From Schistocephalus solidus (lineage: Eukaryota > Platyhelminthes > Cestoda > Diphyllobothriidea > Diphyllobothriidae), in contig WEDG01000198.1 of NCBI GenBank assembly GCA_017591395.1, positions 124,001 through 188,000 on the forward strand: 64,000 nt of DNA, written 5' to 3'. Position 1 is the stretch's first letter. The number at the start of each line of letters is the position of its first letter. Under the pieces are notes generated by a model. That model worked only from the letters and a program-made list of their open reading frames with translations, was not told the origin of the DNA and searched no databases. Made by a program: the position numbers and the translations under genes. Positions 26,801 through 41,800 of this stretch are shown here, piece after piece.

Positions 26801-29800
26801 AAAATGGCTGAAGTAATGGCAACGACGTGCGGGTCTGTTTTTTCTTCCCTCTGTTATCTTTTCTGTTCGATTCAACTTCAGGCTTACACGTTTTCTGTAG
26901 ACGTGCGTGTCTGCACTCTCTATTACATAAACCTGCTTTGGCTCTTTCCTCCTTATCTGTGGCGTTGCATGGTAGGGTGCATCTCTATGTAACTGACTTT
27001 CAAACCAAACCCCTCATTGCTTAGGTGAAATTGTTCTAATCCCAGTGAGCAGTGTTCTTGAAAACCCAGTGTCTGTATTCCTTTCCACTCCTTCCCAAAT
27101 CTAGTGGCATACATCAATCGCTCCACTTCCTCAAGTTTAAATTTAAGGATCTGCGCTCGGTGATGTTAATTTTGTCCCAAACCTTTCACAACGATATCGT
27201 ACCGGCTTATTGTGTAAAAGTGGGCTTACTTAGAGTGATTTCATCTGATGAAACATCTTCTGAACTAGCTTTCTCTGCATCTGAAATATAATGAAAGTTG
27301 TCAAGGTTCCTTCAAAAGCGTAATGTTACTATGCAAGCAAATTATCCCTGACATCTTCGTCGAAGCCTTTGATGGGCAGTCAGCACATAGAGATATACGG
27401 AAAACCTTTTTGAAATTTTCCTTTGCCTTCAAGGTCCAAATAACTATGATTATTAATTAAAATCTATAACATTGCGTACATTGATTATTATTAACTTATA
27501 ATGCCAATACTGACCCAACTTCTTCGATTCAAAAACGTTTAAATACAAAATAAACCCATATGATGCAATCATGGTATAGAAGAAATATTATAATTAATAG
27601 TATAATGATATGCAATAATATCTTGTTCAAGAAATAAAGGAAACGTGACAAGCGCGTTTACAAATAAACTTCATTTTCGTAAGTACAGCAGGTGGCTTAT
27701 CCAATGAAACGTTACTCGGAATTCGGAAACGTGTTTTCTATTATCAATGATTAATAAAGTGGGAGTTTAATACTCATTATTGTAGGGCACCTTCAAAGAT
27801 ATTTGAAGAACGGCGTAATTCCGTTTTTCATTCGGTCGATATTTTACAAATTTGACTAACCAAACTGAACTGAAAAAGAATGCTTAAGTATAAGTAATAT
27901 GTACGCTTTATTTGCGTTTTCCTTTTAGCTTGAAGTATCTTTTGGTAAAAATGTGAATAAAAAAGCCTTTCTCTACTTTTTTCGAAGAATATCGCTTTTA
28001 TAAAAATATTATTCCTGAGGAAACGTGGTTTTCGATGTAAATAGTAACAGTTATTGGAAATTTAAGACCACCTGACGTGCTGACAGAAATGAACAGGCGA
28101 GTTCCAGGAAGCAGTTCAGAAGAAGCACCGATACCGTAAACATGATATTTATTGACCTAACGTTTCCAATCCTCCCTCGAACCCATCAACAGAGACAAGT
28201 GCAGAAAGGGTAATTGGAACATAAAATGCGAAGTACCACATAAGAAGCTGGCATTCGAAGAGCACCTCAACGGCGTCTTCCCGGACATCCAAGTTATGAC
28301 AGAGGAAGAATAAAACAACCAGTTAGACTTCCTTGATGTTCGCATCTGCCTCAAAGATTCTGGTGGCCGAAAAACTGAAGTATTCAGGAAAGTGACAAAT
28401 CCAATGCAAGTACTGAGCTTCAGCAGCAACCACATAATTGGTAACAAGCGCAGTTACGTTCGTTTTGTGGCCCAATACGGCGAACCAGAAGACAAGGTTG
28501 GCGAATTGCAGTACCTACGACAGGGGGCTCAGAGCAAGAGGTTACCCATGTCGACAGTTGCTTGCGCAACCAAGGCAAGAGATCAAACACCACCAGCCCC
28601 AAATTTTGGCAAGCGCTACCGTACAAGAAGAACGCCTCGGAAGCCGTTAGTCGCCTTGACAGATCAGTTGGAGGTGGAGTTGCCCTCCAAGTAGAACTAA
28701 ATATCAGGCGCCAAATAATGAATCCAAAAAGTTAGGCCAAAATACTCTATGTTCCGGTGATCCCTTCTTCTTCTTCTTCTTCTTCTTCCTTGTGATACCC
28801 ATTCAAATAGTGTCCTGCCTTTCATTTATTCATGGTCATTGTGAAGTACCCAATTTAGACCATATCGATAGGAAAAAGTCAGAAGGCCTATATGACATCT
28901 CCATAAAGTTATAAATGAATACATCATTTTTGCATGGAAAGTATACAACAACTAGTTAATAAATCATTAAATTTATTGCAACGGCAGAGTGGAATCAAAA
29001 TTTTACGAAATGTAAACTGAAAGATACACTCTCCTAGAAAAAAAACGATATGGGGCAAAATATCCTACAATTTGACCACAAAAAGGACATTTTACGCATG
29101 CTTTCCAGGAAATATGTCTGAACTTATAAAGACATGGAAAAGTTCAATAGTATTCAAGTATTCATTCTTATTAAGTATGAATTCGGCAAACCATTGGAAA
29201 GTGTGCATTTAGAAGACGGCATCTTGGCGTTATTAAAGGAGCTTGGGATTATGCTTCATGCTAAGAAAATATTACAAGCGTACATAAAGAATCTCTTCTA
29301 AGCGAAAATAATTAAGAATGTTGGTTGAAATTTCATGACAAAATTGACTTATGGTGACTTTCAGACAAATGTGCGAAATCCAAGGAAATCAAACATCCTT
29401 CTTTGAGAAAAGATGGTTCATGGGCTGAAGGACCCTCAAGGATTCGTGTACCATGTTGCATTGAAACAAAACCATGCTTTAATTTTCAATGAGCTTTACC
29501 AAACATGTTTATGTTGCCCAAAGTAAGTTCGAATAAGTTAACACACTTTTGTCTGAGGATCAGCGTATATACACCAAGAAGTGCTTTATTATCGTACGTT
29601 TACATATCAGAAGGGCGGTTAATGATAAAAATTGATATTGACGTAGAAGTTGCAAGCAGAAGCTTACCAGTTCGAACACATCAGGGAAATCTTTCTTAGG
29701 AAAATCACAAATATATGGCGCTGGCGCATCCCTGAAAGGTCAGTCAATAATTTATGCATTTTGATATCTTCAGTCGATTATCCATAAAGTCAGTCTCGCA

Positions 29801-32800
29801 ATTGACGTATGGATGGCGTTTTCGGACGTATTTTTGTTCCGTAGATGATGATTTGAATCGATTTTTCGGTTCATCTGTGCCAGAAGTCTGCTCAGCGAAA
29901 CGCACGGTTGTTCGGAGTGCATGAGTTTCGTATTAGAACTTTTTCTTTATGAAATTTCTAAGATATATTCCTGCAAAATCCTTTAGTTTTTCAGAGGAGC
30001 TCGGAGACAAGTTAAGACGTTTTATCGACACAGAAAAGGGAGCTTAAAATGGCCATTTCTGACTATTTAGTCATCATGAGTTAGTCAGACTCAACCCAAT
30101 TCGGCGCACCTCCAGAAGCTCAAACCCGCGACCCATTGATCAGAGTTCCAATGCTATAACCATAGCCATTTAAGATCGGGCATATTGAAATTCATTGACT
30201 TAACAGTCACTGTGCGTCTGTTGGCGGGACTCGGGAGTGAGCTCCAAAGGAGAACAGGACGAGCGAACTCCGTTTGCGACCAGTGATTGTTAGCGAACAA
30301 ATGATAAGTCATTCGACACAAAGGAAAATTTTAATTTTATTTTTACATTCAGATCAGTTTCGGTATCTTTGCTAACATTGGAACGAACTTCTATAATTAT
30401 TAACTCCATTTTATGATAAGATCAACATAAAGTCAATATGCGTTCTTTTTCTTAAGTCCGCATTAGTTTAACCTGAACCACGAATAACGTGTTACCATTC
30501 ACTGTGAAGGTCTTTGTCGGAGATACATCTGGAAAATCATTAATTACCTCTAAAACATCCTTTTTTGCCTATAAACTGAATGTGAGTTAAAACTAGCGAT
30601 GGACTATTGTTTTTATTAACGTTTTCTTTTGCATAAAAATTAAAAGAATTAAAAATTTGTTTTTTATGCCCGAATGTCGCGCGCATTTGAATATTGCTTC
30701 ACTTGATTCAAATGACATAAACAATCATGTTTCAAACTGGGAAATCCTGTTTTCTTAAAGCCCTTTTTTCTTTATATTATTGCTTTCTGTTTCTAAAATA
30801 AGAGCGAATTCATCGATGCTGACCATGGTTATAATTGATACAAGAAATTACTTGCATTAAAAATAGAGCAGATCTCTGCTCAAAATGTGCACATTTTTCA
30901 TTTAGTAGATGGCAAACTTCGCATGCACAAGAGATCCTTTACGCAGCACAGCAAGCTCATATGAAATGCCTGAACACTTTTAGGAAACGCGGGCTGATTA
31001 TTTGCACTTTGACCGGCAAGTTGCATGACTTACAATGAGAAGTAGGTCACATGATGAAGAGCCAACGAATGCTCTTTGAAAGTTTATCGTACTTGCCGCA
31101 TGCCTGAATTCGTTTTCTACGTGCAAAAGAAAAATCCAAAAAAGCTACATACTGCAAACGCATAAAAAACTTTGACATTGTTAATTAATATTTTTTGATG
31201 ATGTTTAGAAGCAGTTTCTATTTGGTAAAATAACCATAAAAATTTTCAAAGTGACCCACAGGATGTGGCTTTCGTTCGAAATTTGTCAACCACAAAATCA
31301 AAAATACGGTTTTGGCAGGGAATGACAACTTATTAATGACCATAACTTTATCTTTTGAAAGCAAAAAATGGCAAACAAACGGTCCATGTCCTTCCCTTGG
31401 TGTTTTCCACGCAAAATTAAATGATAACTATCTTCATATTTTTGCTAATATTTTGAAGATCAGCAGTCTGCCGATAGTGGGAAGACATTTGAACGCGCAC
31501 TCTCCTTCGGCCAGTGCGAACAATTTTTTGCTTTGGACGGATAAGATCTAGTTTGATGCTTAAATTGAAACTAATTTTTATTTTCAGGTGGGCTAAAACA
31601 AGGAAAACTCCATGCACCTCAAGTAAGTTACTTTGCAGGTTTTCAAATTAAAAATCAAAATTTCATTCTGATATAAACAGGCTTATTACATCACGCAGAA
31701 GGTCACCCATCATAAACAGATTTATTCTTCAAATTTAAAAAAAATTGTATGTTTCACCTATGAAGTATCTCAGTAAACCCCGTTCTACCTGAAATGATGA
31801 CAAGAGGCTAACATTTTCCACGCTATATTAGCTAAGGTTGGTTGTAAATATCAAAGACCTCCTGGGAATGCTGTCATATCTATGAAGTAAGCAAGAACTC
31901 TTTCTGCTTATACAAAGTAAAAAGTCAAATCATATAAAGAATAACAATGGAAAAAATTGTAACGATGAAAAAATTAGCTCATCAAGAAGAACATATCGTA
32001 TAAGTATTTTTCAAAAGACCGTTACTCTATCGACTTTTTCCTTATTGATATTCACTATATACTGTATAACAAAAGGTAGGCAAGCAATCAAAGCCAAATG
32101 AACTCGGCCTCTGCGTTTCTAAAATGTCTTCTCACGAAGTCATGCACCAAGTAAACGAGAACGAGAAACTATTTATGCTCCACAGGGCGCTTACACTAAA
32201 AAAAGTCATATTTCCTGGTGACGATCGTAGTTTTCAATTTCTAAATGAACATTTTGCATAAATGGCCTAAAAAACCTTTATATTTAAATCTAATCTTTTA
32301 GCAATGGACGCACTGCTCGAGTTTGAAAGACCATTGGAGAGTCAGATACTATCATCTGACTTATCCAACCGTGTCAATGAACTTCGCCTGATTTGTCAGC
32401 TTTCTCGGCCGGCGTGTGATTGTTTAGTTCAGTGGTTATTCAATAATCAGCCCCAACTGCCTTTGATTCAATTCACCACCAGTTTTGATGGCCGGACAGC
32501 CCAGTTGATTGCCAAAAACCCTCGACCAGAGAACTCTGGCACGTATGCTTGTGAAGTGAAATCAACAGATGGCTCATCAACGGCTTACACACAGTGTCAA
32601 GTAGTTGTAAAGGATGATTCTGAAGGGGGTATGGTTGCAATCGCTTATTTATTTTGTGACAGTTGATACACTTAAAATGTCAACATTTTTTATTTATTAG
32701 TTATTTTTGAGAAGCTGAAGAAAGCAAAATGATAACCTCAGCCAGTTTTATATGGTGCATAGATCTAAGACCCGCCTGGACCAGGGTTATTCTACTAGTA

Positions 32801-35800
32801 TACTTAAGACAATAAACGAGACCAAAATGGCCATTTCAGAAGACCACGTATTTGGAACCATTTGCACTACACTAAGTCGTAATATGTTTATTCTTAGCAT
32901 AAACCCTCGGACCAATTACTAATATAAAGCTTACCTTTATCACAGAGCAGCCTCATTAACTTTCTCAGACTAGCTACCTGTGTACGATATACATTCTAAC
33001 ACTGTACTAAATTACACGATTACGCAAGAACTGATCGACGTATTTTAACAGGAACTGAGAACGTTATCGAGTACTGTGGTTGCAGGTCGTAACTAAATCG
33101 GGGTTTTAACCTCGAATCGATCCAGCTTATCCCTGAGATATTCCTGTATTAGGGTAGGCTACCAATGTTCATTCCAGTCTCCAGGGTTTTACTCAGAAAT
33201 ATAAATATATGACACTTTGCTTTTCTCTACATTGTTAGTTAGACCTTAAGAGTAAGAATATTTTACGTTCCCAGTAGAAGAAAATGATTCTTGAAAACAG
33301 ATTTCAACCCTGCAAATGACATTTTTACCCTGCGCAAAAGAAAAGCAAGAAACAAATATAACTCGGCTAATTAAACCGTAGGTCGCTTTGTTATCATAAA
33401 GCGCGGTCGCGAGGGCGTTTCTGGTCAACTAAGGATACGTAGTAAGACAAGTTCTTTGCACTTACGAATTAAAATTGAAAGCAGACGCACGATGCGTGGG
33501 CATTATATATCATTAATATTTTGCATTACTGGCCATCAAAATTTGGTATTAGATTAATTCATTGCGTTTACTGTGTCTTTCTCGATTAATGCACCTAGTG
33601 GGCGTGCGCAAAGTTTACATAGTTTCGATAATTTACACCTAAGATTGATGAAATGTAGGTCATTTTGCCGGTATTGCTAATTTTTTACATACGGTTAGTT
33701 ATTATTCCGTCAAAAAACACGTCACAAATGAAGGTTGGTGTAATCAGCGAAGAACATTTACTAACTTTAAGCTTGGTCTAGCATTATATTCGTGGAGGGA
33801 ACTAACTTCATTCTTCGTCAATTTCTTGTTGGATTGTTGTTATTTGTGTTTGCTATTTGAATCGATTATTGATGAAGTGAAACGTGTACACCTTGTGTGG
33901 GAGAGAGACTACAGTAACGCAAAAGAACAGATTTTGACTATCAATTCAGACAAATCACTAAGCCACGATATTGCATGACACCACCTGTTCGACAACTCTT
34001 TAGGTTTGAATAAGGCATCCCATTTTTATGTAACTTCATCAGCATAGCGGCCAGTTATCAAATGGAAAAGCCGCTTCTCTTGCAAATTTTCAATATTTAA
34101 ACCAGATTAGCGTACGTCACTAAAAACGCGGATATCCGATACATTTTTTTCTGGCATTTGCAACTAAATTTGTACTCCATTCCTTCTATGGCACTTTTTA
34201 TAATTTTTAAATGAAATAGTCCATAATTTACCAGACTATGCCTAATTTAAGGTACGCTTTGGAACGTTTTTGTTAACTATATAGATAGACAATATAAGTG
34301 GATCTAACTGATAGTAGTTTACAAGGGTTTAATTAGTCAAGTAAGTAGACAGCATCATCACTTCTCGAAATATTATGTGGCTTAGGTTTCCTTGACAGTT
34401 ATCAATATGCTTTTAATGGAACCATTTAGGAACTCCTTTCGTTTGTTCTAACTTAAGGTCATCATGCTAGTAGTACCAGTATTGCAGACCGTCGAATTGA
34501 GGAAAGTTACAAACATTATCCTGAAGTGACTTCACCAGACTCGAATCAAGGTGATCAACAGAGGACACCCTTCAAAATAAAGACAGGCGGGCAACCTTTA
34601 CCAAAAGAGCAGAGGTGCGAGCAGAATGTGATGTGAGTTTATCTGTACAGCAGACTTTTTGGCTGGAGTGTTTTTCATTTTATTCGACTAAACAGTCCGA
34701 TGCAGATCAGAGATTTCTGGTCTACAATTTAAAAATTCCCTTTTAAAAACATTGTCATCTGCCCATGGTAACTCGGAAAATATTTCAGCAAAATTGATAG
34801 GCAAGTTTGAGAGAGAAACTCAGGACTAGAGAAGGAAGGATGATCAACTTCAATAAACAGTTCATAAATATTTTCTTCCGATTTAATTTATGAAGCCCTG
34901 AAAAGCATCACTTTAGTGCTCGCCAAGAAACTCATACAACCCTGTCGAATAGCGATGGCCTAAAATTGGAGGTCTTTCAAACAACAAATCAGAAAGATAA
35001 AATCAGCGCGACAATCTTTTCATTGGCCGAGAGAGTTCAGGTAGGTCAGAAGGCAACGGCAATAATTATTCACCCGATTTGCGCTATGTCCAGCTGTGGC
35101 CGATCAGTGGAGAGCAAACTATAGACCTGCGTCTCAGTGTTAGCAAATCCAAGATTAAGCACGCGCAGCGCAGGTAGTCGACTCCCAAGAGGAGTATAGT
35201 CGCTATCCTCAGGCCGAGTCGATTGCCAGAGCTACCGCGGCTAGACTGAAGGCGGTGTGAATTGACGCTGGTTTTTAATTTCCTAAAATCGTCAATAACA
35301 AAACGATCCATAATGTCACAGGAATTCCATTTATTTTAGTATAGATGAAGGGCCAGATTGGATGCATTTTTATGTGTACGAAACAGGTGACGAAGGTGGA
35401 CGAGATCATCGTATTATTCAACGGGCAGAGAGAGAGAGAAAGCGATACACAGAGAGATAGAGGTAGGTAGTAAAGAGCATATCTGGAGCTGTGCCAATGT
35501 CATCAACTATGAGGCCGTATGCCTTCACACCCTCTTCGCAGGTGCCACTTCGGAGGAGGAACGTCTTCGTGCATCGAGAAACAACCCGGAAGTGGCCGTC
35601 GTAGAGTAGTTTGCGTGACCCGTAGACTAGGTCAAATTTGATGAAGATGCAAGTGCGTGTTGACAAGTCATTTCGAAGGTAAGACAAGGATACCGTTGGC
35701 TGTGGTGGAACCAGGATTAGCTTTCACATACACTAGAGGAGACAGTGAAGCTGATTACTTGAAACCTCGCCCACACCGCCATAGGTTGGAGGAAACATCT

Positions 35801-38800
35801 CACCAGGGAGTTGTACAGTGATGCTGAACACCCATTTGGAAAGGAGTTACATTAGAGGAACTCGAAAATATTATTATTTTCGACCTTTCATCCACTCAAT
35901 GGTAATCCTTCGCGACTCATTTTTCACAAGTGCTACGAGCTTTTGCCCGAGTTATGGAAAATTATCAATGATTATAATATAACTTTCTATGGACTGGTCG
36001 ACAGAGATCTCATCCTATCTTATACGCAGAATTATGTTAGTTACTATAAGGGTTGCTACAAGACCGGGATTCAGGAACTCTTCCCCATAAAGAAGAGGAA
36101 ATTTCGAATGTTCAGCTTATCTGCCCTAGTCAGCTGGCAACGTGTCTTCAGTCAGGGTTGATCAAATAACAGAAAACCAGATCAGTTTGACCACTGATCC
36201 AAATGCTCAACCGGTGTGATATTATACTGACTTAGGCCACAAACAGCTCAATTTAAAACGGCTTGGATTTCACACACTTAGCCTGATTATAGGACAAACA
36301 CTGATATCTCACGTTGCCTATGAACTTCAAGCTGGATGGGTACAGGATCTGGTATAACGGTGAGTAGAAAATAATAATTATACATGGGGTAATAAAGATT
36401 GGAATGACCTTTCTGGGTCATTTCTGTTTGACAGCAGTCCATAAACATTCCCGATACAAACAATCAAATTATTGGTCTCGCAGATCAAAGATGCAAGGCT
36501 ACTAATTACGCTGGTCGCTTTGTGAGTTGGGTTCTTCTATTTTAAATAGGCTATATTTTTGAAAGATAGGTAGGCCACTCAAACAGTTAGCTGCTTCCAG
36601 GTGCGCAACTGAGGATTGTTTATTTGCGAATAAGCAAACATTACTGTAGTGAAGACGTTGGTTAAACGTTTAAGACTGGTTCGCCATTTCCTGCCCCAAA
36701 GAACTTTTAGCGAAGTCCAAAACATTCTGGCCAACAACACACATAGTTGAGCTTTTGGCTAATACCCTGCTGACGGCAGCAGGATAAAAGGCGTCTCTAT
36801 GCCTAAGGATTAATGATGCTGTTTATGCAAATTTGAGCACGCCATTTGCACTGAAAGTGACAGTATTCAAATTAGATATTTGAACGAATTCTTAAGGGAA
36901 CCTGTCTTTGTCGGCAATCTTCGTCTGCCTGATATATTTTGTTTTGATTAGTTTATCTCACAACTATTTGTTGATTTTTGATAAAATTGGACAATTACCA
37001 TTAAGAATTATCCGATTTTTAATGGATTGGATGCAAGAGAAAAGTTGTATATATATAGAATAAGATGGATACAACTATTTTAACTCTAGGTGGCTTTGGG
37101 TAAAGCAGAACCCTGTTACATAATTTTAAAAATATTAGAACGCAACATTTACCTTAAGACCAAACGTGGTCAGAAGTAATAAATGCGGTCTTACACTATA
37201 TTGCGGTCAAATTTATCTTTAGATTCTAGTTAACATAGTTACGACAATAACGATGTGATATGATGGTATATATTCTGATGCTGCTGCCTCTGTCAACGTT
37301 AAAAGTTCCTCGGAGTATCACACCATGCTTTCCAAAAATAAATATTCTGTTCCTGAGTGAAAGAAAAATAGCAAACATTTCGAAAAAATGGTTGCCTAAA
37401 GGAAAGCACTGTTTCTAACAAAAAAGGTGGAATGTTATTTAACATTTGAGATCAGGTTTTAAAACTGTGTCAGTTAAAAGCAAACGCTGACATTTCCCTC
37501 AGGGCTTTAAATATCGCTGTGTTACCAAAAACAAGTGTTTTAGCACATTTTCAAAAACTAATAGTCAAAGAAGCGTTGAACTTAGGTGCAAATTGTTTTT
37601 CCTTGATTGTTTTCATAAGTGGTTTATGTTCATTTTTCCGTTAGGCATGCATTTCAATCTACTAAATGTAAAAACCTGGTATACGATGACTGAACTTCCC
37701 TAGATTCGCTGGAATTGAAGGTTGTTTGGAGAGTTAACAGCCTCCACATTCCTTACCCTAACTAGGTGCAGTATTCCAACAAGACCAATGGGGTCAAAAG
37801 TTACTCCAACGCTTGAGCTCCGTAAATATGTTAAGCTTGTTTTCTGTTAGCTGCGTACTACGCAAAACAAACCATAATTCTGCTCACATGGTTGACCTTA
37901 GCAAAGCTAAGGCGTTCCAAATAACAGGAACGATTGGTTGAACATTATTTTCTCCGATTGTAACAATGGACGTGCGTTCGCGTGTGTGTTTAACCTCAAA
38001 ACGGGCCGCGCAGCAGATGTGCAACAGCAAATCTGGGGTCAGAGTGGCCCACTGTGGACGTTAAGCGGACCAGGCAGAGTCACCGTGAGCCGGCAGTTAC
38101 TGTCCTGCATGTGTGTGGAGGCACTCGTATGACTTAGGTCTTCACACTCCGTCGGCGACTGCAAACAATCCAAGCATCCATTAGCATACACACTTGAACA
38201 GCCGACTGGTGCATAGAAGAGTAATCTATCACAACGCGCCAAACTTCATGGCTTGGAAGGTTGCCAACTGACCGAATTACTCGGTCCTTCTCAGGATGTG
38301 GGTCAGGCTACAATGGCTCCTTTTTATTGTAGATTTTATATCACTATTACTCATGTCAAAGCCGAGCTGCCATTATGAAAGATCAGTACATTCGTTACTC
38401 AATGCTGATCACTAACGGAACTCACTCATCCCGTTCTGCCCTGGGAGGCGCGGTTGAGCCCCGATAGCATTCCTCAGAGGTTAGTAGTATAGGCAGATGA
38501 ACATTGCCGGTAAGGACAAGAGAGATTGGAATGGCCATTTCTGGCTCCTTAGTCCTCGTCAGCCAGTCAGACCCAAGCCCAGGTGGTGCACCACCATCTA
38601 CCTATATTACAAGCCACTATGCGGCTGCTGACGGAGCTGAAGAGGGAGCCCCAAGGCAGAATGGAATGAGTGAGTTCCGTAGGCGATCAGTGAGCGTTCG
38701 TCAAGGAATGTCAATATTAGCCACCTGAACCGACAAGAGAACGAGCCTACGGCTCAAAAGTCGTAGTTTTCGCCTTCTGATCAGCAGGGCACGGTTTCGA

Positions 38801-41800
38801 GCCTCGGATTGTACACCAACTGGGATTAGGTATAACTGACTGAAGAAAGCTAATGAGCCACAAATGGCCATTTCAGTACCCTTTGTCTTGCTGGCAACGT
38901 TCATCCGCCTATATCAGCACATGTAGTGGAGAAGAGATCGCGTGCCGCACGTGTAAGCGAATTTTTTCACTTTTGAAATCCCAGCGCACGAAATCACCTC
39001 TGGTCTCCGGTAATCGGAACAAGGTAGGCGGGGGAGAGGGTTTGTGTATATGATGCCGCAAAATTTCGCCTAACCATAAACTACTTCACCCAGAAGTCCC
39101 TAATGCTACGCCCATTCTGTGTAGCGAATGATGGAGGTCGTTGCGCGCGACAGTTGAAATAAAGTCGTGGTGTGCGTGTTACGGTCCACGGCGGTGATAT
39201 TCGGTTTCCAAGAAATAACATCGACAATTGAGGTGTAATCCTCTAACATTAAAGGGTTGCAAGAATCTGAAGGCATATGCATTGAATTTTCTGCCGGCTT
39301 GGTTATCAAATAATGTTCTAATAATCGAAACCCGAGTAAGTCAAACATGAAACAAAATCTGACTGCTCACTGTGATACTTGGCTTTACGATGCTGTGTCC
39401 AGTATTCTCTGTATGAAAATAACTGAAAGGAATGAAAGCTCCAACTAAGGCACCTATTGCTCCGGGGGATTGAGTGGTCATCTTATTTGCAACATATTTG
39501 TCTGCATTCGTAAAAAATAAGATTCAAACTAGGACCATATTGCATTAGCAAAATTTAAAATACAGGCGTACCTTTCGAGTGGGTCCTTTGTAAAGAGTAG
39601 AGGGATAGGCGTCACTTAGCAGTAGCGACTCCGATAATAACTTATTGATCATATGAATTGTTACACAGGATAATTGCAAATAAAGACATCTGGTCGCATC
39701 ACTATTTCCGGTCAGAACTACTCAACGTGTGAAATAAGTTATCTAGTTGAATATCTGTCTTCGTAGTATATTTAGTTTTGCAAAGTGGCCCTTTACTAAT
39801 TGTATCTTTCCCAGGCACTCACATGCTTTGCTAGCGCTGCCTGCTGTTGACCCCACTTCACGTTTGAGGGTTCTACACAATTTTTCCACAACATAGTACG
39901 ATGTGCACATTTGCTTGAAAGTTCTGGGCAAGACCTCTTCGTTCTTTTTTGTGATATTAGAGTGCCTACTTAAATTCTCTTCCTGGATGCTATTGTTTAT
40001 ACCGATTTTGCTTAATACTAACAAAAAATAACAAGAAGGACAGGGTGCTCATCAAAATGTTTATCGTACGCCATGGCCATGTAAATCTTCTGCAACATGC
40101 AGTTTGTCACACCATACTTACTTTCGTGAGTTTATATTTCCAGCTGAGTTTCGATTAGCCGGGGTACACACTGTTAGTGTCTGCTGATCTTCAATATTTG
40201 GCGTAGGCATGGCTTTCCTATTGCTGGGCTTCTATCCTCTACAAATTTCGACATCATTCCTGGTCACATATTTCTTGCGCAAGGGATAAAAGGCATTGGA
40301 AGTCAAGTTTTTATCATAAAGAAACGTTATCATAAGCAACGGTGGGGAAGGCTTAAATGCCGCCACACCAGAATATGGGAACTGCATCCCATTATCCTGT
40401 TTGCCAAATTCTAGGTAAATTAGGGTTAGGGGTATGGTTTCGGTTAAGGTGCGGGAATAATTACTACTTCTGGAATTCAATGTAGGGTCACTATTATTAC
40501 AAGATGGGCGTTCCAAATTCTGTGCCTCATCGGGGCGGGAGGTGACAGATGAATAATGTTGACCAATATATCTATTTTAACTTTGCTCAGGTTTCATCGA
40601 AGCTTTTCTGCAACAGATGCAAAATGCTCTCCTAATAATATGAATCGTTTTGGCATCGAAATTAATACGTGTCACCTGCATCAAACTTCACTCAAGTAAG
40701 TAATGCACTGCGTCAATGTCGTTCTGTGGACTTTTTGACTTTTCGTTATAAGTTGAAAATTGCCGAAAGAGAGTATTGTAGAAGCAGCGAAGATAGTTTT
40801 CACGGCAAGCCAGTTCACGCGCAAGTTACAGAAACACCAGGATAATCACGACCCTCAATAAATATAAGGAACGATCAAGTGGGATATTTCAGATAAAATT
40901 TATTACACCGAGCTCATCTCATAATCTATGTTAAGTAAAAAGTTCACGATATTTCTTAAGCGTTGTTCATGCAGAACCTCAAAGATAAGTTGGATTGCAC
41001 ACCTTTTTGTGCTGGTGTAATTATATTTCTACCTGACCTTGCGTTTTTATGGTTTATATGAATTTTTAGTGCCTATTGTAGATATCCGTGACTTCGAGGC
41101 ATTTGGGGCTAAAATCAAAGCGAAATGAAGTAAACACATTGCTATTTGCCTTGCACATAACTTGGCTGCTATCCGCTTATGTTAGTGATAACTTTAATCG
41201 AACACTGTTGCATTTTTTCAGGCAAATTTTAGATATACGGTTTCGTGTTTTTTTAACCCCGTACATGAGACTTCACCACTTGTATTCATCTGATGTCTGT
41301 GAACCTTAAGGTTGAGCGGTTTTCGATGGCTTACTGCATTAACCATATTTGGTTTGCATACCTCAAAGCCACTAGAAAGGTTTACATAAAATTTGAAACC
41401 TAATGCTCCTCTTTAACTTTTTAAATCTTTTCACCGCACTGTTTTAATATTAATTTTGTAGTTAATCTAAACAACTTTTGGAAATATATTGTATACAGGC
41501 ATTAAGTATTTCCATAATTTGTGGAGGCCCGTTACTGGTTGCGGCTTTCTAATTAGTTCAGAAACCTATCTTTAACACAACAATTGCTTGAATTCCCCCA
41601 TGACATCACTGATTTGCTGACTGGATGGCATAAATTCAGTAAGAAATTATTCACTTCCAAACTCCTATCAAGTCCTTTGTCCTAGTGCTGTTTTCAACCT
41701 TCTTTGGCCTTTTTTCACAAATTTTAAATCAAAGTTACAACAAATTCAACACTTGAACTGGGTAAAACCGACGAAATAAGCAGAATTTAATGACGTCGTA

